Assembly (NCBI GenBank): GCA_023387735.1
Contig: JAEWHP010000009.1
Coordinates: 1-64,000 of the forward strand
Length of the DNA stretch: 64,000 bases
Origin: Pseudomonadota bacterium
Lineage (GTDB): Bacteria > Pseudomonadota > Alphaproteobacteria > Rhizobiales > Xanthobacteraceae
Reading direction: 5' to 3'
Part shown: piece by piece, positions 25,315-35,100 of the stretch
Layout: every line of letters starts with the position of its first letter
Numbering within the stretch: the first letter of the stretch is position 1
Made by a program: the position numbers and the translations under genes
Notes under the pieces: generated by a model
Seen by the model: the letters and a program-made list of their open reading frames with translations, nothing else
Databases searched by the model: none
Told to the model about the DNA's origin: nothing

Positions 25315-25715
25315 GCGCCTTCTTCGATACCAACATACTCGTCTATGCGCAGCAAACGGACGCAAAGGGCGATCGGGCGCGTGAATTGTTCGCAGACGGC
25401 GGCAAGCTCAGCGTTCAGGTGCTCAACGAGTTCACGGCCGTGTCGCGACGCAAGCAACGGAGAGACTGGCGAGAGATAGCCGAAGCCGTCGCCGATGTGC
25501 TCACGATGGTGGATCCGCCGCTGGCGCTTACGCTCGACCTGCATAATTCAGCGCGAGCGCTCGCCCAGGATCACGGGCTGTCGTTCTACGATGCGCTTAT
25601 CGTCTCCGCCGCGATCGAGGCTGGTTGCGACACGCTCTTCAGCGAAGACATGCAGCACAGCCGCGCCATCGGCGGCCTCGCCATCGTCAATCCGTTTCTC
25701 GATAGTGCGCCATAG
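25311..25715 (+). CDS. vapC: PIN-domain toxin (VapC)
   Basis: The 134-residue protein is a PIN-domain ribonuclease. Acidic active-site residues are visible in FFDTNILVYA (Asp6), in NEFTAV (Glu near residue 41), in YDALIVSAA (Asp near 91) and in LFSEDMQ (Asp near 109). VapC toxins cleave RNA, often initiator tRNA or rRNA, when free of VapB. It starts with GTG overlapping the antitoxin stop. All catalytic positions appear intact, so the module is probably active. Confidence 0.9.
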   Translation: MSAFFDTNILVYAQQTDAKGDRARELFADGGKLSVQVLNEFTAVSRRKQRRDWREIAEAVADVLTMVDPPLALTLDLHNSARALAQDHGLSFYDALIVSAAIEAGCDTLFSEDMQHSRAIGGLAIVNPFLDSAP

Positions 25716-25816
25716 TCGGCCTCCCGGGCGGGTTTGCGCGGTGCCGGCAAGCGTCCGTCTTGAGGTGCCGTTGTGCGCCAACTCAGCGTGGCTAGATTAA
25801 CTCTCAGTCTAACTCT

Positions 25817-25857
25817 CCGTCGTCCCGGCGCAGGCTAAGTCTTTGCTGGGACGACGG
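25817..25857. repeat. Inverted repeat, family B solo hairpin; possible bidirectional terminator
   Basis: CCGTCGTCCC and GGGACGACGG are exact inverted 10-base arms 21 bases apart, with further pairing inside (GGCGCAGGC). It lies between the convergent vapC and cyclase genes, the right place for a two-way terminator. There is no clear T-run, so Rho-independent action is uncertain. Confidence 0.65.
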
Positions 25858-25860
25858 AAG

Positions 25861-28311
25861 TTAAGATCCCTTCACCCGCCTCGTCGCCGCAGTCACGTCG
25901 ACGACATTGTCCACTTCCGCGCGCCAGCGCATGATTTCCGCGGCCAGGATCGGATGATTGAACCCCTTCAGGTTCAGATCGTCGATCGGGCGGCCCTCGA
26001 CCCATTGCTCGACCATGCCGTAGACGCGCCTCGACACCACGATCTGGTTGGCCTTGGCTTCGTCGCAGAGGCGTGACGCAAGGTTGGTGACGCTGCCGAT
26101 CGCGGCGTATTCCAGCCGCTGCTCGAAGCCGATCTGGCCGAGCGTGGCGTAGCCCAGCGCGATGCCGATGCCGAAGCCGAGATTGTGGCCGCGGTTGCGC
26201 CACTTCTCCGTCAGTTCGCCGATGGTGTCGCGCATCTCCACCGACATCTTCACCGCGCGCGCGGTGTGGTCGGCGAACTGGATCGGCGCGTTGAACAGGA
26301 TCATCACGCCGTCGCCGGCATAGCGGTCGAGCGTGCCTTCGTACTTGAAGATCAGTTCGCCGAGCGCTGCGTGATATTCGCGCAGCACGTTCATCGCCTC
26401 TTCCGGCTCGGTGGTCTCGGTGAAAGCCGTAAAGCCGCGCAGGTCACAGAACACGACCGTGACTTCGCGGCGGTGGCTGTCGAGCAGGCCCTCATGGCCG
26501 TCGGAGGAGGCGATCAGTTGCGCCACCTGCGGCGCGAGGAAACGCTCCAGCCGGCGGATGCGCTCGATCTCGCCAAGTTGGGTTTCCACCCGCTCTTCCA
26601 GCGAGCGGTTCCAGTCCTTGAGCTGGTCGGTCTGTTCCTGCAGCTTGTCGGCCTGCCGGCGTACCGTCGTGTGTGCCGTCTCGAGCTCGCGGCTCTTCTG
26701 GTCGACTTCGGTGAACAGCCGCGCGTTGCGCATCGCCAGCACCGCCTGGTGCGCAAAGGTTTTCATCAGGCCGATCAGGTTGCTGGAGAACTCGCCGGCG
26801 TTCCGTCGCAGCACCACCAGCGAGCCGAGGATGCCGGTCTGGTCGACCAGCGGGACCACCAGCACCGAGTGGAAGCCGGCTTCGATCGTGACGTCGCGCA
26901 GCGGATGCTCTGATGTTTCGCCGAGATCGGGAATGTCGATCGGCTCGCCGCTCGCCGCCGCCTCGCCGAGCGGCGAGTTCGCGGCGTCGATGGCGCGGTG
27001 GCCGCCTTCGGCAGACTTGTCGATGCCGATCGATTCGGTGAGGTGAAACTGGTGGCGGCCGGCGTCATAGCCGTAGATCCGCACGGCATCGGCATGGGTG
27101 ATTTCGAGCGCGCGCGCGGCGACCGTCGGCAGCACGGCGTTGAGGTCGAGCGAGGAGGCAACCGCGCGGCCGACTTCCTCGAGCACCTTGAGCTCGTTGA
27201 TCGACTGCGCCAGATCCCGCGTCCGCTCCTTCACCTTCTCTTCGAGGCCGGAATAGGTCGCGGCGAGCTGGCTCGCCATGCCGTTGAACTGGTTGGCGAG
27301 CTCTTCGAGTTCGTCGGCGGTCTTGACTTCGATGCGGTGGCCGAAATCGCCGGCGCCGAGACGCCGCGCGCCGGCCTGCAGCGCCGTGATCGGCACCAGC
27401 ATGCGGCGGGCCATGATGGTGCCGGCGATGATCGCGACCACGAGGCCGAGCCCGATCAAGAGCGCGATCCGTACCAGCTGGTCGCGGATCGGCGTCAGCG
27501 CCTGCGCGGTCGGCTGTTCGAAGAACACGTGCCAGCCGAGCTTAGGCACCGCGGCCGCGGTCGTCAGCACCGCATCGCCGTGGATATCGGTGCCTGACGT
27601 CAGCTCCCTGCCGCCGGTCGGAATGATGGCGGCGACCTGCTTCAGCGCGGAAAGGTTCTGGCCGACCGCCGGGCCCCTGGCCGAACTCGCCAGCACCTCG
27701 CCCTTGGGGTCGACGAGATAGGCGAACGCCACCTTGCCGACCTGCGCGTCGTCAAAATAGTCGGCGAGGAAGCCGAGGTCGATCTCGGCGACGGTGATGC
27801 TGCCGTCGGCATGCGGCAGCGAGATCGACATGAACGGGCGCTGGTCGCGCAGATAGGCCGGCGAAAAGCTGGTGCCGCGCCGGACGGTTTCGATGAACCT
27901 GACGTCGCGGGAAAAGTCGGCGTTGCTGTCCAGCGTGACGGTCTGGCGGGTGTGGCGGAGTTGCTCGCGGCCCTGGGCGCTGAGCAGCGAGAGCTGGCTG
28001 ACCTGCGGCACCTGCCGCAGCAGTTGCGCATAGTCGGCGCGGCGTTCCTCGGTCCGGGTCGAGGACGCGCGGGTCACCCAGCTGATCTGGCGCTCCAGGT
28101 CGCCCATCGACTGCTCGATCCGCTTGGCGGTGGCCTCGGCCTTCTCGGACATGCCGTCGGCCAGCGACCGCTTGATGCCGCCATACGTGATCCAAATTTC
28201 CATCGCGCCGTTGACGGCCAGCACGAACACGACGAGGCCGACCAGCGCCACGACATATTTGGCGAACAGGCCCTCTCGCAGGAACCAGACCTTGTCCTTG
28301 ACCTCACTCAT
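25861..28311 (-). CDS. Membrane class III adenylate/guanylate cyclase with HAMP and GAF domains
   Basis: The 816-residue protein has a membrane segment near 19-41 (YVVALVGLVVFVLAVNGAME), a dCache-like periplasmic domain, a second segment near 290-312 (LIGLGLVVAIIAGTIMARRM), HAMP, a GAF domain (about 395-545), a coiled coil (LETAHTTVRRQADKLQEQTD) and a C-terminal class III cyclase domain (about 615-790). Metal-binding Asp residues appear in VVFCDLRGFT and DRYAGDGVMILF; the transition-state Asn and Arg lie in SVTNLASRL. It should make cAMP (or cGMP) from a periplasmic or intracellular cue. The Crp-type regulator at 30830 is a likely local user of the signal (inference). Confidence 0.9.
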   Translation of the reverse strand: MSEVKDKVWFLREGLFAKYVVALVGLVVFVLAVNGAMEIWITYGGIKRSLADGMSEKAEATAKRIEQSMGDLERQISWVTRASSTRTEERRADYAQLLRQVPQVSQLSLLSAQGREQLRHTRQTVTLDSNADFSRDVRFIETVRRGTSFSPAYLRDQRPFMSISLPHADGSITVAEIDLGFLADYFDDAQVGKVAFAYLVDPKGEVLASSARGPAVGQNLSALKQVAAIIPTGGRELTSGTDIHGDAVLTTAAAVPKLGWHVFFEQPTAQALTPIRDQLVRIALLIGLGLVVAIIAGTIMARRMLVPITALQAGARRLGAGDFGHRIEVKTADELEELANQFNGMASQLAATYSGLEEKVKERTRDLAQSINELKVLEEVGRAVASSLDLNAVLPTVAARALEITHADAVRIYGYDAGRHQFHLTESIGIDKSAEGGHRAIDAANSPLGEAAASGEPIDIPDLGETSEHPLRDVTIEAGFHSVLVVPLVDQTGILGSLVVLRRNAGEFSSNLIGLMKTFAHQAVLAMRNARLFTEVDQKSRELETAHTTVRRQADKLQEQTDQLKDWNRSLEERVETQLGEIERIRRLERFLAPQVAQLIASSDGHEGLLDSHRREVTVVFCDLRGFTAFTETTEPEEAMNVLREYHAALGELIFKYEGTLDRYAGDGVMILFNAPIQFADHTARAVKMSVEMRDTIGELTEKWRNRGHNLGFGIGIALGYATLGQIGFEQRLEYAAIGSVTNLASRLCDEAKANQIVVSRRVYGMVEQWVEGRPIDDLNLKGFNHPILAAEIMRWRAEVDNVVDVTAATRRVKGS

Positions 28312-28472
28312 CCGGACCCTCGTGCGCCGCGGCTGGCGGGCGCATCGTTGCTGGCGGCGCTGACCTCTCCCGGGGGCCGCCGCTGATGGGCCTGTCTAGC
28401 ACGAATCCAGGGGGCCGGCGGGGCTCTCCGCCAGCATGGTTAGCCCGGATTCTGGGCAGAATTGGCAAGTCT

Positions 28473-28558
28473 CGTCATGCCCGGGCTTGTCCCGGGCATC
28501 CACGTCAATCGACCGTCGGCAAGAAGGTGGATGGCCGGGACAAGCTCGGCCATGACGG
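28473..28558. repeat. Palindromic repeat with ends CGTCATGCCCGGGCTTG / CAAGCTCGGCCATGACG
   Basis: The left part forms a hairpin CATGCCCGGGCTTGTCCC / GGGCATCC and the right part carries GGCCGGGACAAGCTCGGCCA; the outer ends CGTCATG and CATGACG are inverted copies. It lies just after the AsmA stop and upstream of the cyclase gene, both on the minus strand, and could end AsmA transcription. Confidence 0.7.
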
Positions 28559-28567
28559 CTCATCGGC

Positions 28568-30610
28568 TCAGCGATTGAACAGCTGCCGGAGCACCTCATT
28601 CATTGGCTGGCTGTCCTGCTGAGCCGTTTCGTTCGGCGGTGCGGGGGCGGTGGACTCGACCGGTGCGTTCTCGGCTGGAGCCTGTTCCTGGGCTGCCGAT
28701 CCGGGAACGAGACTGCGCTGGCCGCCCGGGCGCGGCGCGGTCTGAGGCGAGCCGCCTTGCCCGAACCCGCTCAAGCCCTGCTGCAGCAGGTTGCCGATGG
28801 TCTCGCCGAGCGGGCTGGTGGAAGGCTGGCTGGCGCCACCCTGTCCGCCCGTAGCACCTTGTTGCCCGCCACCGAGCAGGCTGCCGATCGCAGCGCCAAG
28901 GCCGGCGCCGCTCGGGCCGAACAGGCCCTTGCCCATCTCCTTGAGCTTCGCATAGGCGCCTTCGGGATTGTCGAGGATGCCCTGCATCTCCGGATAGATC
29001 CGTGGGCTACCCCACGGCCCCTCGATCATCACGGGAATGCCGAACCCGACCGGATCGGCGGCGCGGCCCTGGCCTTCGGTGGTCATGACGAGCTTCGGCT
29101 CGACGCGGAAGCCGATCTGCTTGGTGCCGAGATCGATGGTGCCGGCACCGGTCATTTTGACCAGCGGGCCGACCAGATTGAGGTCGGTGGTCTGTGCCTG
29201 GCCCTTGTCGATCCTGAACGAGGCCGAAAGCTGCGAAAGATCGGTCGCCTTCTCTTCGCCTTCCTGCCAGCCGGACAGCGTGCCTGATGTCAGCGAGCGG
29301 ATCATCTGCGCGACGTTGAGGCCCCGGATCGAGCCGTCCTGGAACACGATGAAGGCGGTGCCGGCCGCGTTCGACATGATCGCGCGCTGGCTGGTACCGG
29401 CGGAGCGTACGTTGATCTTCGCCTGCATCCTGCCGTCGAGCTTGTCGAAGTCGGCGAGGCTGCGCAACACGGGTAGCGCGCGTACGCCGGTGAGGTCGGC
29501 CCGCATTGCGAAACTCGGCGTGGCGGTGGATGCATCGATGGTCAGGTCGCCATTGGCGTTGCCGTCATAGGCGCCGATATTGGCGACCTGCGCCTTCAAT
29601 ACGCCGCTCGCCAGCGTGGCTTCGATGGCGGCGGGAGCAAACCTTCCGTCGCCGATGGCAAGTTCGGCGGCCGATATGCGCGCCTGCACGTCGATATAGT
29701 TGAGGCCGTTGAGGTCGATCGTCGCGCTGCTCCAGGGCTGCGCGGAGGAATCTGTGCTGCGCGGCGTCGTAATCGCAAGCTTCTGGAAATCGAGGTCGAG
29801 CTTGACCAGCGGCTTGCTTGCCAGATCGACCGAGGCCCAGCCGTTGAATGCGCCATCGCCGAGCGTACCGGTGACGCCGTTGATCATCACGGTCGATCCG
29901 TTGAGCCGGACGCCGGCCTTGGCCGACAGCTGGGCGTTCAGCAGGCCGGGTGCATCGATGGTAATCTCCGCCGGGATGTTCTGCCGCTCGATCGGCGGCG
30001 CGGGCGGCGCCGCCTTGATCTCGAACTTCAGCGGATGGCCGTTGCTGCGTGCGTTGCCGGACAATTGAATCCTGCGGTCGGCATCGATCGATATCTCGGC
30101 GTTGACGGTCTCGATCCGGTTCTCGACGCGGTCGCGCAGGTTGGAGAGTATGACCGTGCCGCCGCTGACGCTGACATGCTCGATCGTGAACGCATCGGTG
30201 GCGTTGCTGGTCGCAGGCTTGGTAGCCGCGGTACTTGCCTCCCTCAGCCGTTCGCGCCGCAGCGGCAAATTCACCACCGGGCGCATGACGACGAGTTCGG
30301 TGATGCGGGGCTTGCCGGCCCATACGCTCGCCAGCGTCACGTCGGCCTGGATGCTGGCGGCCGCGAAGCGGTTATTGATGTCGCGGTCTTTCGGGTCCTG
30401 CAGCGTCACGTCGTTCAGCGTGATGTTGATCTGCGGCCACACGCCGATTTTGGCGCCGCCGTTGATGGCGAGCCTGTAGCCCGTCTCGCGCTCGACCCGC
30501 TCCTTGATCTGCGCTGTCAGAAACCCCGACGGGATGCCGATCACCAGCAGCAGCGCGATGATGGCGACCACGGCGGCAATGGCACCGCCTGCGATTTTTA
30601 GTGCTCTCAT
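28568..30610 (-). CDS. AsmA family protein
   Basis: From the ATG at 30610 the protein is 680 residues. It has a single N-terminal membrane anchor (IAGGAIAAVVAIIALLLVIG) followed by a long beta-rich periplasmic body. The AsmA N-terminal motif appears in GYRLAINGGAKIGVWPQINITLNDVTLQDP, and the C-terminal AsmA_2 region in DGSIRGLNVAQMIRS through GTIDLGTKQIGFRVEP. The last 110 residues are Gly/Gln/Pro-rich and probably disordered. AsmA-like proteins resemble bridge-type lipid carriers between the inner and outer membrane. An in-frame start at 30625 would add five residues. It is divergent from the Crp-type regulator. Confidence 0.88.
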   Translation of the reverse strand: MRALKIAGGAIAAVVAIIALLLVIGIPSGFLTAQIKERVERETGYRLAINGGAKIGVWPQINITLNDVTLQDPKDRDINNRFAAASIQADVTLASVWAGKPRITELVVMRPVVNLPLRRERLREASTAATKPATSNATDAFTIEHVSVSGGTVILSNLRDRVENRIETVNAEISIDADRRIQLSGNARSNGHPLKFEIKAAPPAPPIERQNIPAEITIDAPGLLNAQLSAKAGVRLNGSTVMINGVTGTLGDGAFNGWASVDLASKPLVKLDLDFQKLAITTPRSTDSSAQPWSSATIDLNGLNYIDVQARISAAELAIGDGRFAPAAIEATLASGVLKAQVANIGAYDGNANGDLTIDASTATPSFAMRADLTGVRALPVLRSLADFDKLDGRMQAKINVRSAGTSQRAIMSNAAGTAFIVFQDGSIRGLNVAQMIRSLTSGTLSGWQEGEEKATDLSQLSASFRIDKGQAQTTDLNLVGPLVKMTGAGTIDLGTKQIGFRVEPKLVMTTEGQGRAADPVGFGIPVMIEGPWGSPRIYPEMQGILDNPEGAYAKLKEMGKGLFGPSGAGLGAAIGSLLGGGQQGATGGQGGASQPSTSPLGETIGNLLQQGLSGFGQGGSPQTAPRPGGQRSLVPGSAAQEQAPAENAPVESTAPAPPNETAQQDSQPMNEVLRQLFNR

Positions 30611-30746
30611 TTCGACATTCCACACCGCGCAAACGGCTCTTGTTTCGGCTGCGCGACCCGCGGGCGCAACCGGTCAGGCGAGTTTATCCCGGAAACGGGA
30701 TGCTGCTCACGGAAGCCAAAAATATTCCGGCCATACGGCGAACTTA

Positions 30747-30762
30747 TGTGACTTATGACACA
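30747..30762. promoter_or_regulatory. CRP-like binding site (9 of 10 positions), possible autoregulation
   Basis: TGTGACTTATGACACA fits TGTGA-N6-TCACA except for one base of the right half. It lies 68 bases before the ATG of the Crp-type regulator and 137 bases before asmA, in a divergent region. Its position would fit control of the regulator by its own product. Confidence 0.5.
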
Positions 30763-30829
30763 TTCATAGGATAGGGAATCTTGCTAACGGCTCTGGGAGC
30801 TGACTGGGACTAATTTGGAAGGCAATACA

Positions 30830-31504
30830 ATGAGTAAACAGGCCGAATTTGCGGTCATTCTGAAAATGAACCCGATGTTCGCGGATTTGGGCGCCGACGA
30901 GTTGCAGCGCATCTCCGGCCTTTGCCACACCCAGCAGATGGGCGTCGGCGAGACGCTGTTCCAGAAGGGCGATCCTGGCGATGCGCTCTACGGGGTCCGG
31001 CGCGGCCAGATCCGGATCGAGACCGGCGCTTCCGACGGCAGCCGCCTAACACTGAATTTCATGGGCCCCGGCGATCTGTTCGGCGAGGTCGCCGTGCTCG
31101 ATGGCGAGAGCCGCACGGCGGACGCCACGGCCGGCGAGCCGTCGGAACTGTTCGTCCTGCGGCGCGAGGATTTTCTCGCCTTCCTCGAGCGCGAGCCGAA
31201 GGTCGCGATCAAGATCATCATGCTGTTGTGCCAGCGCATCCGCTGGCAGAGCGAGCGGATGGAGGAATCGGTGCTGCAGCCGCTGCCGGTCCGCCTCGCC
31301 CGGCGGCTCTGTGCGCTGGCCTCCGATTTCGGCTCGGAGGTTCACATCTCGCAGGAACAGCTCGGCGTCTTCGTCGGCGCCGCCCGCGAAAGCGTCAACC
31401 GCCAGCTGCAGCTCTGGCGCAAGGACGGCATCCTCGACCTGCAGCGCGGAAGAATTCTGCTGCAGAACATGACCAAGCTGACGGCGGTGGCGCGGAACGA
31501 GTAG
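30830..31504 (+). CDS. Crp/Fnr family transcriptional regulator (CRP-like)
   Basis: The 224-residue protein has a cyclic-nucleotide-binding barrel (about 12-125) with the phosphate cassette DLFGEVAVLDGESRTADATA, in which the Gly-Glu and Arg-Thr/Ala pattern of cAMP binders is kept, a long dimer helix, and a Crp-type HTH at 165-205. The recognition helix VGAARESVNRQLQLW keeps R-E-x-x-x-R, the residues with which E. coli CRP reads TGTGA. No N-terminal Cys set for an FNR-type Fe-S cluster is present. GGAAGG seven bases before the ATG at 30830 decides the start. A membrane cyclase is encoded 2.5 kb away and four candidate sites occur in this window. Confidence 0.88.
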   Translation: MSKQAEFAVILKMNPMFADLGADELQRISGLCHTQQMGVGETLFQKGDPGDALYGVRRGQIRIETGASDGSRLTLNFMGPGDLFGEVAVLDGESRTADATAGEPSELFVLRREDFLAFLEREPKVAIKIIMLLCQRIRWQSERMEESVLQPLPVRLARRLCALASDFGSEVHISQEQLGVFVGAARESVNRQLQLWRKDGILDLQRGRILLQNMTKLTAVARNE

Positions 31505-31506
31505 AG

Positions 31507-31872
31507 TTAGGCGATCGGCAACCTTCGTCGCCGCACACGATCCCTGTCCACGACGATGATGCTCTGCGCGATGTCTTCTGCGGTGAGGCTGGACAAGATG
31601 CTTGCGAGCCTGTTTCGCACCGCAGCTTCGTTCCAGTCCCCGTTACGGAAAAGGATCAAGCTCGGCTCGATGGAGCGAGCAACTGCAAGCAACCGCGGAT
31701 AGTCAAGATCAACGGTGATGATGGTCCGAGCGTCAAGCTTCGCTCGGGCGACTATATCGCTGTCAGGGGCGCGATGCAGCCCGAGATGAGTCGCGTGCAC
31801 AGCGTCGTGTCCTTGATCAACAAGCCACGCCGCTATAGCCGGCGGCAGAGGCATGTCGATCAAAAATCTCAC
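31507..31872 (-). CDS. DUF5615 PIN-like toxin
   Basis: The 121-residue protein matches the DUF5615 (Mut7-C-like PIN) family: MRFLIDMPLPPAIAAWLVDQGHDAVH with an early Asp, then DSDIVARAKLDARTIITVDLDYP with acidic residues typical of a PIN core, and a basic C-terminus. These genes are usually paired with DUF433 antitoxin genes, as here, and are predicted RNases. It starts inside the last codons of the DUF433 gene (four-base overlap) and ends two bases from the stop of the convergent Crp-type gene. The catalytic state looks intact by eye. Confidence 0.82.
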   Translation of the reverse strand: MRFLIDMPLPPAIAAWLVDQGHDAVHATHLGLHRAPDSDIVARAKLDARTIITVDLDYPRLLAVARSIEPSLILFRNGDWNEAAVRNRLASILSSLTAEDIAQSIIVVDRDRVRRRRLPIA

Positions 31873-32105
31873 TTGGCGGGAACAGGGCGAAGTTCGACCG
31901 TTTCGTCTTCAGCGAGGAAGGCCGCATATCGCAAAGCTTCATCGATGTCGCCGGACTCGATGTATGGGTACGCCTTTAGGATCGCCTCGCGCGTTTCGCC
32001 AGCAGCCAACAACCCAAGCAGGCGTGCCACCGGGAATCTAAGCCCGCGTATGCAGGGCTTGCCGGTGCAGACGGCAGGATCGATGGTGATACGTGTAAAA
32101 ACCAT
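31869..32105 (-). CDS. DUF433 antitoxin
   Basis: The 78-residue protein is a DUF433 domain: ITIDPAVCTGKPCIRGLRFP then VARLLGLLAAGETREAILKAYPYIESGDIDEALRYAA. This small winged-helix-like domain is the common antitoxin partner of DUF5615 toxins and probably binds its own promoter. The stop overlaps the toxin start by four bases (ATGA). Translation of both proteins is therefore coupled. Confidence 0.85.
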   Translation of the reverse strand: MVFTRITIDPAVCTGKPCIRGLRFPVARLLGLLAAGETREAILKAYPYIESGDIDEALRYAAFLAEDETVELRPVPAK

Positions 32106-32188
32106 ACCACTAAAGTAGCCTGTCTCGAGGCATCTTGCCAGTGTGTGAGTGCGCCGGAACTCGCCTCTAAGTTGAAATCAAGCCTTCG

Positions 32189-35100
32189 TCACTTCGCCGC
32201 GGGCGACATGGCCGGCGGCACCGAGGGCGGGCCCTTGGCTGGCGGCTCCTTGTGATGGTCGGATCCGTGACCTGCTTCGTCGGGCTCGCCGCTCGAGACC
32301 AGCAGCTTCTGGCCGAAGCGCCAGCATAGCGCACCGAAATCGTCCATGACCATGAACATCGCCGGCACGAACACCAGCGACAGGATGGTGGAGAATATCA
32401 GGCCGCCGATCACGGCGAGCGCCATCGGCGAGCGGAATTCGCCGCCGGCGCCGAAGGCCAGCGCTGACGGCATCATGCCCGCGGCCATCGCGATCGTCGT
32501 CATCACGATGGGGCGGGCGCGCTTCATGCCGGCGTCGATGATGGCCTCGTCGCGACGCTTGCCTTCGCGGATCGCTTCGACCGCGAATTCGACCAGCATG
32601 ATGGCGTTCTTGGTGACGATGCCCATCAGCATCAGGATGCCGATCCACACCGGCGTGGTGAGCTGCTTGCCGGTCAGCAGCAGGGCCGCGATCGCGCCGC
32701 CGATCGAGAGCGGCAGCGAGAACAGGATGGTGATCGGTTGCAGGAAGGTGCCGAACAGCAGCACCAGCACCGCGTAGACCATCATCAGGCCGGCGGTGAT
32801 GGCGGTAGCAAAACCTTCCGACAATTCGGCGAGGCTTTCGGCGTCGCCCGACGGACTGACCCGCACGCCCTTCGGCAGGCTCTTCATGACCGGCAGATCG
32901 TAGATCAACTTCGTGGCATCGCCGAGTGCCGCGGTGCCGACGAGGTCGGCGGCCACCGTGGCCTGCCGTTCGCGGTCGTAGCGGTTGATGCTGGTCGGTC
33001 CCTGGTCGAGCTGGATGTCGGCGACGACGGATAGAGGGACGCCGCCGCGTTCGCCGCGCTGGCCCAGCGGCACGCGCAGTTGCTGCAGCATCTGCAGGTC
33101 GCCGCGCGCGCTGTCCTCGAGCTGGACCCGGATCGGCACCTGGCGGTCGCCGGCATCGAATTTCGCCAGTGCCGGCCCGACGTCGCCGATGGTGGCGACA
33201 CGGATGGTCTGTGACAGGCTTTCGGTCGAGACGCCGAGCCGCGCCGCCAGCTCCGCCCGCGGCCGGATACGAAGTTCGGGACGGTCGAGCGAGGTTTCCG
33301 AGATCACGTTGGCGATGATCGGAATCCGCTTCATCTGCGTCGCCAGTTCGCTGGCGACGTTGTTGACGATGTTGCTGTCGACGCCGGTCACGACCAGCGA
33401 GATCGCGCGCAGGCCGTTTTCGTCGAGGAACCAGAAGCGGATGTCGGGGACGTTTTCCAGCTCTTGGCCGATCTCGAGCTCGAGCTGCCGCTGGGTGATC
33501 TTGCGATCGCCTTTCGGCGTGTAGTTGATGATCAGCGCGGCGCGGCGGACTTCCTGCGTTCCCGGCGGCACCCGGCCGCCGTCGACGAAGATGCTCTTCA
33601 CCTCGGGCCGCTTGCGCAGGCGCGCGACGATTTCTTCCGTCACCTTTTCGGTATAGGCGAGCTGCGTTCCCGGCGGCAGCTCCATCGCCAGTAGCGAACG
33701 GGCGGTGTCCTGCGCCGGCAGGAAGCCCTGCGGCAGCAGCGTGATGCTCCAGATCGAGGCCGCGAACACGCCGAACCCGATCAGCACCGTGATGAAGTAG
33801 TGTTTCACCGACCAGGTCACTAGCCGGGTATAGGTCTTCAGGATACGTCCCGGCGGCGGCTCCTCGTGCGGGTGATCCTTCAGGAAGTAGGCCGCGAGCA
33901 CCGGCGTGACGAAGCGCGCGGCGAGCAGCGAGAAGAACACCTGCACCGACACCGTGATGCCGAACTGCTTGAAGAATTGCCCGGCGATCCCCGACATGAA
34001 GCTTGCAGGCGCGAAGATCGCGATGATCGTCAGCGAGATCGCGATCACGGCGAGGCCAATTTCGTCGGCGGCTTCGAGCGCGGCGCGATAGGGCGACTTG
34101 CCCATGCGCATGTGGCGGACGATGTTCTCGATCTCGACGATGGCGTCGTCGACCAGAATGCCCGTCGACAGCGTGATCGCAAGGAAGGAGACGAGGTTCA
34201 GCGAGAAGCCGAGCAGGTCCATCACCCAGAATGCCGGGAAGATCGACAGCGGCAACGAGATCGCGGCAATGATGGTCGCGCGAATGTCGCGCAAGAACAG
34301 CAAGACGACGATGACCGCGAGGATCGCACCCTCGAACAGGGTCGAGATTGCGGCGTGGTAATTGCCCTTGGTGAATTCGACCGAAGTGTCGATCAGCTTC
34401 AAGTCGACCTCGGGATGGGCCGCTTTCAACGCGTCGATACGCTTCTGCACGGCTTCGGCGACCACGACGTCGCTGGCGCCCTTGGAGCGCTTGATGCCGA
34501 GCGCCACGACGGGTTCGCCGTTGAAGCGGGCGAAGGTCCGGCGGTCGGCGATGGTATCGGTGACGGTACCGAGGTCGTCGAGCCGCACCTCGCCGCCGCC
34601 GAACAGCGGAATCATCGTGCCGGCGAGTTCGTTCAGCGTCTTGGCGCCGGCGAGCGTGCGGATAGCCTGGTCGTTCTTGCCGATTTCGGCGCGTCCGCCG
34701 GCGAGGTCGACATTGGTGCCGCGCAGGATCTGGCTGACATTGACGGCGGTGAGGCCCGCAGCCTGCAGCCGGTCGGGATCGAGCGAGACGAGAATTTCAC
34801 GCTCGACACCGCCGATGCGCTCGACCTGGGCGACGCCGCGCACGCCCTGCAGCGCGCGCTTGACGACGTCGTCGACGAAATAGGAGAGCTGCTCCGGCGT
34901 CTTGCCGGGCGAGATCGCGGCATAGGTGACGATCGGGAGGCCGATCACGTCGACGCGCTGGATCAGCGGCTCGTTGACGTTCTGCGGCAGGTTGGCGCGA
35001 ACGCGGGTGACGGCGTCCTTGATGTCGTTTAGCGCGCGGTCGGTGTTGGTCTCCAGCGCAAACTGGATCGTGGTCACCGACAATCCGTCGGTGATCGAGG

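Noticed and set aside
32140..32160. TGTGAGTGCGCCGGAA as a further CRP-like site downstream of the RND gene
   Set aside because: The right half does not match TCACA beyond chance and the place is at a gene end.
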